Of a stretch of DNA of 64,000 bases, positions 33,322 through 42,753 are shown piece after piece; within the stretch, counting starts at the first letter, position 1, and each line of letters begins with the position of its first letter. The translations under genes and the position numbers were made by a program. Location: assembly GCA_002311025.1 (NCBI GenBank), contig DBYY01000006.1:9641-73640 (forward strand), given 5' to 3'. This stretch comes from Candidatus Proelusimicrobium tauri (GTDB lineage Bacteria; Elusimicrobiota; Elusimicrobia; Elusimicrobiales; Elusimicrobiaceae). Under the pieces are notes generated by a model. That model saw nothing but the letters and a program-made list of their open reading frames with translations. It made no database searches and was not told the DNA's origin.

Positions 33322-36300
33322 ATGAATATTGCGCTAGCGTCGGAATATCCTTCGCTTATAGACGCAATACAAGCATCAACTACTCCTAGGACATATACCC
33401 TTGATGCAAACGAAACATCCCCAACTGTCTTGGGAGATATTACCGGTTGGAATTCTGTTCTTACCATAGATGGCGGTACCGGAAATTACGGAATAAATAA
33501 TACTTCAACGGCAAATGACGTAAGACTGTTCGTAAACAAAAACCAAACCGTTTACTTGCAAAATCTTGGAACTTATACTACAACCACTTCGGATACTATT
33601 GTCGACGGTGTAAGTATCATTACAAGCGTTAGTGTAGGAAATTCTGTAAATAATTTCGGGAAAAATAGTGACAGGGTAGGATTCCTTAGGTCTGCAGGAA
33701 CTTCACACATTTCTAATTCTGTTTTTTATAATAACCGTGCTAAATTCGGCGGGTCATTACAAAACAGAGAAAATGGGACAATGTCTATTACAAATTCCGT
33801 TTTTGTAGAGAATACTTCTCCACAGGGTGCAGTTCATAATGATGGCGCAAATAAAATAACTCAAATATCAGGTTCTATATTTTATAATAATACGGCAATC
33901 ACCCAGACTACCGGAGATACTGACTTGATTAATCGCAGTGGTAGTGCTATTTTCAATAAACCGAATAGGACAATAGACCTTATTTCCGGTTCTCAATTTG
34001 TCAGTAACAATACAGTTTCTAATGCTACCGGTCAACAAACCGGGACGATATATAATGGTGGCACAATTACCGAGATATCAGATTCTGTATTTTATAACAA
34101 TACCAATCAAAGAGGATCTGCCATAAATAATATAAGTGGCAGCACAATAAATACTATATCAGGTACAACATTTGTCCAAAATACCACATCTAACGGATCG
34201 GGTGCAGCAATATTAAATGCAATCGGGTCAACCATAGACACAATAACAGGTTCTAATTTCGATTCTAACACGGTAACATCTAACGGCGGTGCAATATATA
34301 ATGAAGGGGAGATAAACACATTATCAGGTTCTTTTAAAGCTAACAGTGCTGACTCAAACGGCGGTGCAATTTATAATGAAGGCACAATAACTGATTTAGG
34401 TGGTACATACATATCTAACAGTGCAGTGTTTGGCGGTGCTTTATATAATGACGGAACAATAACCAACGCGATAGATGCCACCTTCGGCGGTGATAATGGG
34501 ACCGACGGTAACAGCGCAGACTTGGGTGGTGCAATCTATAATGCGGAAGGCAAAACCTTATCTGTTGCTTCAACATCAATATTTAAAAACAACACAGCAG
34601 CATTTGATGGCGGTGCAATAAACAACTCAGGTACGATAAATGCATTAGCGGGTACTTATACATCTAACAGTGCTGACTCAAACGGTGGTGCAATTTATAA
34701 CTCAGGTACAATAAATAACTTTTTAGGGGTTTACACTTCAAACACGGCTACGACAAACGGCGGCGCTTTATATAATGACGGAACAATAACTAACGCAATA
34801 AATGCCACCTTCGGCGGTGATAATATAGCCGATGGTAACAGCGCAGACTTGGGTGGTGCGATTTATAATGCATCAGGCAAAACCTTATCTGTTGCTTCAA
34901 CATCAATATTTAAAAATAATGCAGCAACTGACGGCGGTGCAATTTATAATGAAGGTACGATAAATGCATTAGCGGGTACATATACATCTAATAGAGCAAA
35001 CTCAAACGGCGGTGCAATTTATAACACAGGAACAATAAGCAACCTTTCAGGAACTTTCACTTCAAACACGGCTACAACAAACGGTGGCGCAATATATAAC
35101 ACAGGAACTGTAACAATAACTTCATCCGAGGGCGCAGATACAACATTTTCCGGTAACATTGTAAGTGGGTTTTCAAACGCATTGTATAATACAGGGACCG
35201 TCAACATGAATGCAGGTATGGAGAGTTCAATCGTTTTTAATGATCAAATAACAGGTTTCAACGGTACAATCAATATCGGTGGTGAAGGTGTAGTTGAATT
35301 TAATAGAAACGTAACAGGAAACAGTGTTGCATTAAATTCAGGCACACTAAAGTTAGGCTCAGTAAACAGTATAAAAGATGCAACCACATTTACAGCAAAC
35401 GGTGGTACATTAGATTTGCGTAACGGCGGAGTTCATAATTATCAGTTAGGTCAAAACACAATAATTAATGATACGGTAGATTTGGCAATAGATGTCAATT
35501 TGTCAGGCACAACCCCTGTTGCCGATATGATTACAGCAGCCGGTACAGTTAGCGGAACAGGTAGTTTTGTATTTTCATCAGCAAATATCAATATAATGAG
35601 TTATGCCGATGAAAAAATACCTTTATGGGTACAAGTAACAGATGAAAACTTAAGAAATTATGCAGGTTTGGGTACCAATGCAAATATACATATAACAGGC
35701 AGTGAACCTGAGAGTTACTTTATAACTTACGAAACAACACACGATAGTGTAAATGCGGGTTTCCTTAAGTTTGAACACGACACATTGTGGAATGCGATAG
35801 CCTCAACGGTGGCAGAGAAAGCCTACACAATGGGCAGTGATGAAGATTTAACAAGCACACCGGCATTAGGCGGAACAAGTTTAACGATAAACGGAAATGA
35901 GGCAGGACATTCTATAACAGGAGATACCGGCACAGGTATAGTGGTGGGTGATACTCAAACCTTATCATTAAACAATATAGGTGTAGATAATGAAGGGAAT
36001 GTAAGCGGAGCGGGTTTAAATAATTTTGATACAGCAATAACAGTTGCCGCAAACGGAACAGTCAATATCTATAATACGAAGTTCAGCGGAAATAGTACTG
36101 ATATAGATAATGATGGAATAGTTAATATGTCCGGAAATGTTATATTTGATAATGCCGAAGGGGAAGGCACAATAAATATAACCAAAGACAGTGAAGGAAA
36201 TGCTTCTACAATAACAGTAAATAACAGTTTAGAACAAGATAATATAAATGTAGAAAGCGAAAATAGTTTAACAAATGATAATGCAACGATAACAGTAAAC

Positions 36301-39300
36301 ACAGCATTGAATAACGCAGGGGCCATATCAGGTACCGGCACAAGTGCCCTAGTGATAAACGGAGATTCTACAAATACAGGCACAATTGAGCAAGGAACAG
36401 TTACGGTAGCCTCCTTAATAACATTAGCAAACGAAGGAAGTATCACTGTAAATAGCGTATTAGACAATACAGGTTCAATAATCGGTGATGGTAGTTTGAA
36501 TATAAATGTGACAACGACAAATGAAGGTATAATCGAACAAAATATCTTATTGACAGATAACGGCATAACATTAACTAATAGCGGTGATATTACAGTAAAA
36601 GATACATTAACCAATAACGGAACAATAGAAAACAATAATGACTTAACCTTATCCGGAACTGCTATGACAAATGAGGGTGTTATAACCGGCACAGGAACAA
36701 CGAATATAACCGGCGCAGTAACAAATGAAGGTACAATTTCTCAAACAGAAGTTAAAATATCTGTTGGAGCGGAATTAGTATCTGATGCAAGCGATATAAC
36801 AACAACAGGTGGTATAACAAACGACGGTACACTAGAATTAACCGGAGGTAATATTACAAGTGATATATTGAGCGCAAGCGGAACAACAAATATTACCGGT
36901 GAAGTAACAAATAATGCTGCTCATTCAATTGCTAATGCTATTGATATCGAAAACAGTGCTAAATTAACCACTAATGCCAATGCCCTATTGAATACCGTAA
37001 ACAATGACGGCACATTAGAATTAACCGGCGGTACTGTTACGGAAGATATTTCAGGAAATGGTTCCTTAGGATTTACAGACAGTATCCAAAATTCAGCCAA
37101 TATAGAACAAGGTTCTATGACTGTTAATAGTGGCAAAACACTAACCAATAATAGTGGCGCTTCCATAACAACGACTGATAGTGCCTTAGGTGAAGGTTTC
37201 CAAAATAACGGAACCGTATTAAATGATGGTACTATCACTGTTGCCGGTGGCAATAATACAGGTTCCATTACTGGAGGTGGAACATTTGCTAATAACGGAG
37301 ATTTCACAAATAGCAATACTATAAACCAAAATGCTATTACCAATGACGGGACACTAACTACAAATTCAGAGAACTTGGTAGCCACAAGCGGTATTACCAA
37401 TAACGGTACATTGGTATATAATGCCGGAAGTAAAACCGTTAGTGATATTATAGGTGATGGTAGTGCAAATTCAAAGGTAGAATTAAGAACAAATGCACCG
37501 TTTGTAATTGATAATACAATTTCAAATACTTATGTCGATTTGTATAATTCAACCTTGAAATTCGGTAATAGTGGTAATATCTCAAGTGCTACCGCACTTA
37601 ATATTAACGGCGGTGGAATAAATACGATTGATGGAAATATCTCATCTACAAATCTTGGAACCGTGAATTTGAACGCACAGTCAAATCTCGAAATAGATAT
37701 TGATGTGAGCAGTCTTACTTCAGATTCCTTCAATGCTACCGTAAATAATAATGGTGGTATATTTAATATTAATGAAATTAACTTAATTGGCTCAGCAACC
37801 AGTGAGAATATAAAAGTTCATTTAGGTGATATGACAGGGTTAGGGCAAGAAAATGTTACTTCCGAAACAATATCATTACCATCTATTATGACGCCTATTC
37901 GCAAAATTAACGGAAGCCTAAAAGACGGTTGGTTAATCTATGAAGGGGGATCTAGTTCGGATGTGTCTGATTTCAATCCTGCAGTTTTGGTAACTCCTGT
38001 TGCAATGCAAGCAGGTATGCAGGCAATTATGGATAATATCTTCCAATATTCTTATGAGCATGCTGATTGGTACACCAAATTCCCCGAAACGGAAAGATAT
38101 GCCAGGTTAGCAACAGGTAATGCATACAAAGATAACTCTGCTATATGGTTTAAAACATATTCTACTTTTGAGGATATTGCGCTTAAAGACGGTCCTAAGG
38201 TTGATGCAACATCTTATGGTGCTTTAATCGGTTTTGACACTAACTTCCAAGATCTTGGGCGTGATTGGTATGGTGTTACAACCGGATTTGTGGGATATAA
38301 CGGCGCTCAAATGGATTATAGTGACGTGAATTCTTCAATGAATGGTGGGCTAGTCGGCTTAACGCAGACTTTCTACAAGAATAATTTCTGGACGGGAGTT
38401 TCAGCAAATGCCGGAGTTAGCAGTGTAGAAGCCCATACAATGTACGGTCGTGACAGTTTAACAATATTATCTGCCGGAATCGGTACGCAAACTGGTTATA
38501 ATTTTGAACTTAGTGACGGCAAGTTTATTATACAACCTGTTTGGTATATGACTTACAGTATGATTAATCCTTTTGATTATACAAATGCTGCCGATGTAAA
38601 GATTAAATCTGATCCTTTACATACATTACAATTAAGTCCGATGGTAAGATTTATAGGCAATGTAAAAGGTTGGCAGCCTTATGCCTCGGTCGGTATGGTA
38701 TTCAACTTGATGAACAACACAAGTGTAACGGCAGATTCCATAAAATTACCGAAAATGCACATGAAACCCTATGTCCAATATGATATTGGCGTACAGAAGA
38801 AAATCGGAGAAAGATTTACCGGATTTTTACAGTTCGCGGGACATAATGGTGGCCGAGACGGTCTAGGTGTTTCCGCCGGTTTACGTTGGGCTTTTGGTAA
38901 AGGTGGCAATAGTTCTCAAGCAATTAAGATAAATAATTACGCCGAAAATACCGCAGTTACCGAAAATAGTCAAGAGGTTCAAACAGAAAAACCGTTCATA
39001 GTAACACAAGAAATCGATGTCAAACAAGAAAAGGGTACAGGCGCAGAATCGCTTGCAAATGTAGAGGATATCAATAAAAAACAGCAAGATGTAAAAACTG
39101 ATAAATCGGTTGCAAACACTCAAAAAATTGATAAAAAACAGCAGGATGCCAGAGAAGAAGAACTGGTCAGAGATGTTCAAAATGTCGATAAAGAGCAGAA
39201 AGATACTAAAGAAACCGATGTAAAAGTGCAACAGAGTAAAAACGAACAGAAGTCCCAAGCCGAAGAATCGGTCAAAAATGCTCAAAATATCGATAAAGGG

Positions 39301-39432
39301 CAGACAAATACCAAAACAGAAGAACCTGCTACAAAGACACAAGAAAATAATAGATTAGCAATGGCTATTGTCATTGGTGTTGCATTACTATTTGTTATAT
39401 TCGTTCTCAGAAGAAAAGTAGGTAGAAAATAA
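33322..39432 (+). CDS. Large Pmp-like autotransporter adhesin with anchored C-terminal tail
   Basis: 2036 residues in the open frame (probably about 2065 with the displaced signal peptide). The passenger (to about 1550) is rich in Asn, Thr and Gly, with repeated FYNNT / GGAIYNxGTI units as in chlamydial Pmp and other beta-helix adhesins. A linker then leads to an autotransporter barrel (about 1560-1858; WFKTYSTFEDI, GFVGYNGAQMDYSD, ending SAGLRWAF). Barrels normally end there; here 178 more residues follow: a charged segment with five or six DxKQQDxK-like repeats, then a helix LAMAIVIGVALLFVIFVL (2012-2029) and RRKVGRK at the very end. Surface adhesion is inferred. Confidence 0.9.
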   Translation: MNIALASEYPSLIDAIQASTTPRTYTLDANETSPTVLGDITGWNSVLTIDGGTGNYGINNTSTANDVRLFVNKNQTVYLQNLGTYTTTTSDTIVDGVSIITSVSVGNSVNNFGKNSDRVGFLRSAGTSHISNSVFYNNRAKFGGSLQNRENGTMSITNSVFVENTSPQGAVHNDGANKITQISGSIFYNNTAITQTTGDTDLINRSGSAIFNKPNRTIDLISGSQFVSNNTVSNATGQQTGTIYNGGTITEISDSVFYNNTNQRGSAINNISGSTINTISGTTFVQNTTSNGSGAAILNAIGSTIDTITGSNFDSNTVTSNGGAIYNEGEINTLSGSFKANSADSNGGAIYNEGTITDLGGTYISNSAVFGGALYNDGTITNAIDATFGGDNGTDGNSADLGGAIYNAEGKTLSVASTSIFKNNTAAFDGGAINNSGTINALAGTYTSNSADSNGGAIYNSGTINNFLGVYTSNTATTNGGALYNDGTITNAINATFGGDNIADGNSADLGGAIYNASGKTLSVASTSIFKNNAATDGGAIYNEGTINALAGTYTSNRANSNGGAIYNTGTISNLSGTFTSNTATTNGGAIYNTGTVTITSSEGADTTFSGNIVSGFSNALYNTGTVNMNAGMESSIVFNDQITGFNGTINIGGEGVVEFNRNVTGNSVALNSGTLKLGSVNSIKDATTFTANGGTLDLRNGGVHNYQLGQNTIINDTVDLAIDVNLSGTTPVADMITAAGTVSGTGSFVFSSANINIMSYADEKIPLWVQVTDENLRNYAGLGTNANIHITGSEPESYFITYETTHDSVNAGFLKFEHDTLWNAIASTVAEKAYTMGSDEDLTSTPALGGTSLTINGNEAGHSITGDTGTGIVVGDTQTLSLNNIGVDNEGNVSGAGLNNFDTAITVAANGTVNIYNTKFSGNSTDIDNDGIVNMSGNVIFDNAEGEGTINITKDSEGNASTITVNNSLEQDNINVESENSLTNDNATITVNTALNNAGAISGTGTSALVINGDSTNTGTIEQGTVTVASLITLANEGSITVNSVLDNTGSIIGDGSLNINVTTTNEGIIEQNILLTDNGITLTNSGDITVKDTLTNNGTIENNNDLTLSGTAMTNEGVITGTGTTNITGAVTNEGTISQTEVKISVGAELVSDASDITTTGGITNDGTLELTGGNITSDILSASGTTNITGEVTNNAAHSIANAIDIENSAKLTTNANALLNTVNNDGTLELTGGTVTEDISGNGSLGFTDSIQNSANIEQGSMTVNSGKTLTNNSGASITTTDSALGEGFQNNGTVLNDGTITVAGGNNTGSITGGGTFANNGDFTNSNTINQNAITNDGTLTTNSENLVATSGITNNGTLVYNAGSKTVSDIIGDGSANSKVELRTNAPFVIDNTISNTYVDLYNSTLKFGNSGNISSATALNINGGGINTIDGNISSTNLGTVNLNAQSNLEIDIDVSSLTSDSFNATVNNNGGIFNINEINLIGSATSENIKVHLGDMTGLGQENVTSETISLPSIMTPIRKINGSLKDGWLIYEGGSSSDVSDFNPAVLVTPVAMQAGMQAIMDNIFQYSYEHADWYTKFPETERYARLATGNAYKDNSAIWFKTYSTFEDIALKDGPKVDATSYGALIGFDTNFQDLGRDWYGVTTGFVGYNGAQMDYSDVNSSMNGGLVGLTQTFYKNNFWTGVSANAGVSSVEAHTMYGRDSLTILSAGIGTQTGYNFELSDGKFIIQPVWYMTYSMINPFDYTNAADVKIKSDPLHTLQLSPMVRFIGNVKGWQPYASVGMVFNLMNNTSVTADSIKLPKMHMKPYVQYDIGVQKKIGERFTGFLQFAGHNGGRDGLGVSAGLRWAFGKGGNSSQAIKINNYAENTAVTENSQEVQTEKPFIVTQEIDVKQEKGTGAESLANVEDINKKQQDVKTDKSVANTQKIDKKQQDAREEELVRDVQNVDKEQKDTKETDVKVQQSKNEQKSQAEESVKNAQNIDKGQTNTKTEEPATKTQENNRLAMAIVIGVALLFVIFVLRRKVGRK
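34441..35094 (+). repeat. Tandem 327-bp duplication inside the autotransporter gene
   Basis: 34441-34767 and 34768-35094 are near-identical in register (each begins TTATATAATGACGGAACAAT) and encode 109-residue units containing GGAIYN motifs. The period is a multiple of three, so copy number can vary without a frame change. Confidence 0.75.
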
Positions 39433-39636
39433 TCGCGAATAAGAATATAATTACCGTAGAATTTTGGGCGCCGTAATTATAAAGTTTAGTACACAAAACT
39501 TATATATTAAGGTGCCCAAAGTTTATTTTTTACCTTATAATTTGACACTCGCGTTGCGTACCTTTTTAAAAAAATCAAAAAACTTTATACTTTTTAATTA
39601 GAAGTTTGATATATAAAGATATTGTCGGGGGGAGAT

Positions 39637-39665
39637 TTGTCTATGCTCGTCGATTTTGATATAAT
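39637..39665 (+). promoter_or_regulatory. Promoter for the SurA-like gene
   Basis: TTGTCT (39637-39642), 17 bases, TATAAT (39660-39665), 40 bases before ATG 39706. Upstream (39448-39520) an inverted pair TTTGGGCGCC / GGTGCCCAAA may terminate the autotransporter transcript. Confidence 0.5.
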
Positions 39666-39705
39666 ATTTTGTAAGTTTTAATCTTATTAAAGAGGTAATA
39701 AAATA

Positions 39706-40833
39706 ATGAAAATAAATAAAAATATAATTCCATTATTTACTTTTTTGACTTTTTTTGCAGTTGCGTGTTCCAATAACGCAAATATTGCAGCCATAGTAAA
39801 CGGGACAAAAATAACTAAAAAAACATACGAAGGGACATTAGATAACTTAATATCACAACAAAAACAAAAGAATCCTAAATTTGTTGATAATGAACAAACG
39901 CGTTTATTGTTAGGGAAAATGGCCTTAGAACAGATAATCACAAATGAAGTGTTATCTCAAGAAGCCCAAAAAGCAAAAATTACAGTAAAAGACGAAGCCG
40001 TAGATCAAAATATAAGTAATCTTAAAAAACTTATTGCTGTTGATCAAAATGGTAAGGCTATTACAGATAAAAAACAAATAGAAGAAAAATTTAATGAAAA
40101 ATTAAAAACAGACGGAATAACATTAAAGCAATTAAGGGAAAATATCCACAAAGAGTTAAGTGCAAAACTTTTCTTAAAAGACTTGTCTGATAAACAAAAA
40201 ATAGAATTAACCGAAGATGTTTTAACGAGATTTTATGATGCCACAATGGCAGTTGTAGATAATAATCAAAGTAAAATAAAATCTTTACCTAAAGAAGATT
40301 TAGCATTAGTTAATCCTTTTGCTATGGAAGTAAAAAAAGCCACTTCCGAAAGGGTTGCTGTTTCAACAGTATTTTTATCGACTCCAAAAACAATGAGTAA
40401 TACAGAAATTGCTAATAAAAAGAATTTGGCTAATAAAATCGTACAAGAATTAAAAGATAAAAAGATTGCTTTTATACAAGCAATACAAACATATTCTGAC
40501 GATAAAAACGCGTTGAAAACAAACGGAGAGCAGATTGTAATACGCGGAATATTGCCCAAAAACTTAAATGATAAAATATTTGAAGCACCTTTAGGCAAAG
40601 TTATAGGGCCTATTACTGAGCAAGAAGGTATATATATTTTACGCGTAAATGAAAAACGCGCCGCTAATACTTTGACATACAATCAACTTCGTAATAGTAT
40701 AATTAATTATTTGGATCCTATACAGTTAAGACAAAAAGTACAGCAACAAGTTAAAGATTTGGTTCAAAAATCCAAAATAGAAATTCTTTTACCAGAATAC
40801 CAAGTCAATAACATTAAACAGGATACAAAATAG
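39706..40833 (+). CDS. SurA/PrsA-like peptidyl-prolyl isomerase lipoprotein
   Basis: 375 residues. Signal peptide with lipobox AVAC (Cys about 22), a SurA N-terminal-like helical domain (about 25-185: AIVNGTKITKKTYEGTLDNL, LEQIITNEVLSQEAQKAKI), and a parvulin domain (about 225-320: RVAVSTVFLSTPK, GILPKNLNDKIFEAPLGKVIGPITEQEGIYILRVNEKR), then a closing helix and strand. Such lipoproteins chaperone outer-membrane or secreted proteins in the periplasm. Its place directly after the autotransporter suggests a dedicated chaperone for it, which is an inference from position. It has its own promoter. Confidence 0.85.
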   Translation: MKINKNIIPLFTFLTFFAVACSNNANIAAIVNGTKITKKTYEGTLDNLISQQKQKNPKFVDNEQTRLLLGKMALEQIITNEVLSQEAQKAKITVKDEAVDQNISNLKKLIAVDQNGKAITDKKQIEEKFNEKLKTDGITLKQLRENIHKELSAKLFLKDLSDKQKIELTEDVLTRFYDATMAVVDNNQSKIKSLPKEDLALVNPFAMEVKKATSERVAVSTVFLSTPKTMSNTEIANKKNLANKIVQELKDKKIAFIQAIQTYSDDKNALKTNGEQIVIRGILPKNLNDKIFEAPLGKVIGPITEQEGIYILRVNEKRAANTLTYNQLRNSIINYLDPIQLRQKVQQQVKDLVQKSKIEILLPEYQVNNIKQDTK

Positions 40834-40972
40834 TATCAGTTATACATATATGCATAGTAATGGGGATACCTGCGCAAATAGCAGTGTGCCTAATACTTCA
40901 AATAGAGCGCAATGTCGGTAAATCCTCAACGATAATTCTTATACAAAAACTACTGAAACTTTGGCATATTAT

Positions 40973-41045
40973 GTCTGAATATTCCAATATGAAAGAACTT
41001 GACATGGGAACAGGCGAATATACTTTAGTAAATATTGATAAATAA
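40973..41045 (+). pseudogene. Remnant of a DUF362 gene 3' end
   Basis: Encodes NMKELDMGTGEYTLVNIDK then a stop, nearly the same as the last residues of the DUF362 gene ending at 48261 (MKELGMGTGEYTLVDIDKK). Upstream sequence (40860-40970) has short frames broken by stops and matches nothing I recognise. It is a duplicated gene tail. Confidence 0.75.
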
Positions 41046-41177
41046 TACCTTACAAGAGTATAAAAATCTAGGTACTTGGAAATCAAAAGATTAATAAATA
41101 TTAAAAGAGGAAAAGAAGGTTATAAAAATTTACAACAAAAGAAGATTTTTAAATTATAAAATAGATAAGGAGATTAT

Positions 41178-41717
41178 ATGAGGAAAAAAGTTTTTATTAT
41201 TTCTGCTTCACCGCGCAAAGGTGGCAATTCCGATGTTTTATGTGATCAATTTTTACTTGGTGCAAAAGAAGCAGGCCACGAGGTAGAAAAAGTGTTTTTG
41301 CGCGATAAAAAAATAAATTATTGTATGGGTTGCGGTGTGTGTAATAACACTCATACTTGCGTGCAAAAAGATGATATGAAAGACCTTCTTGAAAAAATGG
41401 TTAAGGCAGATGTTCTTGTGCTTGCTACTCCGGTTTATTTTTACACAATGGACGGCCAACTTAAAACATTTATTGACCGCTGTGTTTCAAGATATACCGA
41501 AATGACAAATAAAGAAGTTTATTTTATCGTAAGTGCCGCCGATACGGAAAAAGCAAATTTAAAACCTACAATAGAGGGCTTGCGCGGTTTTACGCGGGAT
41601 TGTCTTGAGGGCACAAAAGAAAAAGGTATTATATACGGAACAGGCGCTTGGAAAGTCGGCGAAATAAAAAATTTGCCTGCTTATAAAGAAGCCTATGAAA
41701 CAGGCAAAAAGTGCTAA
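41178..41717 (+). CDS. NADPH-dependent FMN reductase / flavodoxin-fold oxidoreductase
   Basis: 179 residues, cytoplasmic. N-terminal FMN phosphate loop SASPRKGGNSDVLC, then CMGCGVCNNTHTCVQKDDM, a Cys-rich motif typical of iron-sulfur flavoprotein-like members, and LATPVYFYTMDGQLKTFIDR, the second flavin-contact loop. Such enzymes move electrons between NAD(P)H, flavin and quinone-like or aromatic acceptors. The four Cys (two CxxC-like groups) may hold a cluster, as in Isf proteins. Strong AAGGAG. The stop lies 11 bases before the next start, so it heads an operon of four redox/hydrolase genes. Confidence 0.87.
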   Translation: MRKKVFIISASPRKGGNSDVLCDQFLLGAKEAGHEVEKVFLRDKKINYCMGCGVCNNTHTCVQKDDMKDLLEKMVKADVLVLATPVYFYTMDGQLKTFIDRCVSRYTEMTNKEVYFIVSAADTEKANLKPTIEGLRGFTRDCLEGTKEKGIIYGTGAWKVGEIKNLPAYKEAYETGKKC

Positions 41718-41727
41718 AAGGAAAATT

Positions 41728-42741
41728 ATGAAAAAATTATTATTGTTAGCAATTATTTTACTTGGAGGTTTAACAATGGCACCGGCAAAAAGTTGGGATA
41801 AAGTATTTACAAAAAGCGATAAAGTTTCTGTTAAGAAAGTTCATTTTAATAATCGCTATGGCATAAAATTAGCAGGAGATTTATATATGCCAAAAAACAT
41901 TAAAAAAGGCGATAAACTAGCGGCAATTGCCGTCAGCGGACCTTTTGGCGCAGTTAAAGAACAATCTTCCGGTCTTTATGCTCAAACTATGGCAGAGCGC
42001 GGTTTTATTGCTCTTGCTTTTGACCCTTCTTATACAGGGGAATCTTCCGGCAAACCAAGAAATGTTGCTTCCCCCGATATTAACACAGAAGATTTTAGCG
42101 CAGCAGTAGATTATTTAACTACTTTACCCAATGTAGATGAAGATAAAATCGGTATTATCGGTATTTGCGGTTTTGGCGGTTGGGCTTTAAATGCTGCCGC
42201 TATGGATACGCGCATTAAAGCAACGGTTGCTTCTACAATGTATGATATGACGCGTGTTTCCGCAAAAGGTTATAATGATTCTATTGACGAAAATGCCCGC
42301 TATGAAATGCTTAAACAATTAAATAAACAGCGCACACAAGATTATAAAAACGGCACCTATGCCGGTGCAGATGGCTTACCTGAAAAATTAACAGGCCAAG
42401 AACCGCAATTTGTGCAAGATTATTTTAATTATTACAAAACACCGCGCGGTTTTCACCCACGCTCAATTAACTCTAACGGCAAATGGAACACAACTTCTTC
42501 TTTAGGGCTTATAAATCAACCGGCTTTGCAACGTTCCGGTGAAATTAGAAATGCCGTTTTGGTTATCCACGGCGAAAAAGCCCACAGTCGCTATTTTGGC
42601 GAAGATGCCTTTAAAAAATTAAAAGGCACAAATAAAGAATTGCTTATCATTCCGGGTGCAAGTCATGTTGATTTATATGATAATATGGCAAAAATTCCGT
42701 TTGATAAAATAGAAAATTTCTTTAAAACTAACTTGAAATAA
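41728..42741 (+). CDS. Exported alpha/beta hydrolase (dienelactone hydrolase-like)
   Basis: 337 residues from ATG 41728, which follows AAAGGAAAATT; the frame is open to 41695 but that start lies inside the previous gene. Signal peptide (LLLLAIILLGGLTMAPAKS), then the hydrolase fold: NNRYGIKLAGDLYMPK, LAFDPSYTGESSG, an elbow GICGFGGWAL with Cys in place of Ser (Cys nucleophile, as in dienelactone hydrolase), IHGEKAHSRYF and the His in GASHVDLYD. Related proteins in gut anaerobes are annotated alpha/beta hydrolase or acetylxylan-esterase-like. It acts outside the cytoplasm. Second gene of the redox cluster. Confidence 0.83.
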   Translation: MKKLLLLAIILLGGLTMAPAKSWDKVFTKSDKVSVKKVHFNNRYGIKLAGDLYMPKNIKKGDKLAAIAVSGPFGAVKEQSSGLYAQTMAERGFIALAFDPSYTGESSGKPRNVASPDINTEDFSAAVDYLTTLPNVDEDKIGIIGICGFGGWALNAAAMDTRIKATVASTMYDMTRVSAKGYNDSIDENARYEMLKQLNKQRTQDYKNGTYAGADGLPEKLTGQEPQFVQDYFNYYKTPRGFHPRSINSNGKWNTTSSLGLINQPALQRSGEIRNAVLVIHGEKAHSRYFGEDAFKKLKGTNKELLIIPGASHVDLYDNMAKIPFDKIENFFKTNLK

Positions 42742-42753
42742 AAGGAGCAATAT

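Noticed and set aside
36069..37400. Long minus-strand frames within the autotransporter gene
   Set aside because: They are shadows of the Asn/Thr-rich repeat codons; hydrophobic low-complexity translations with no start signals.
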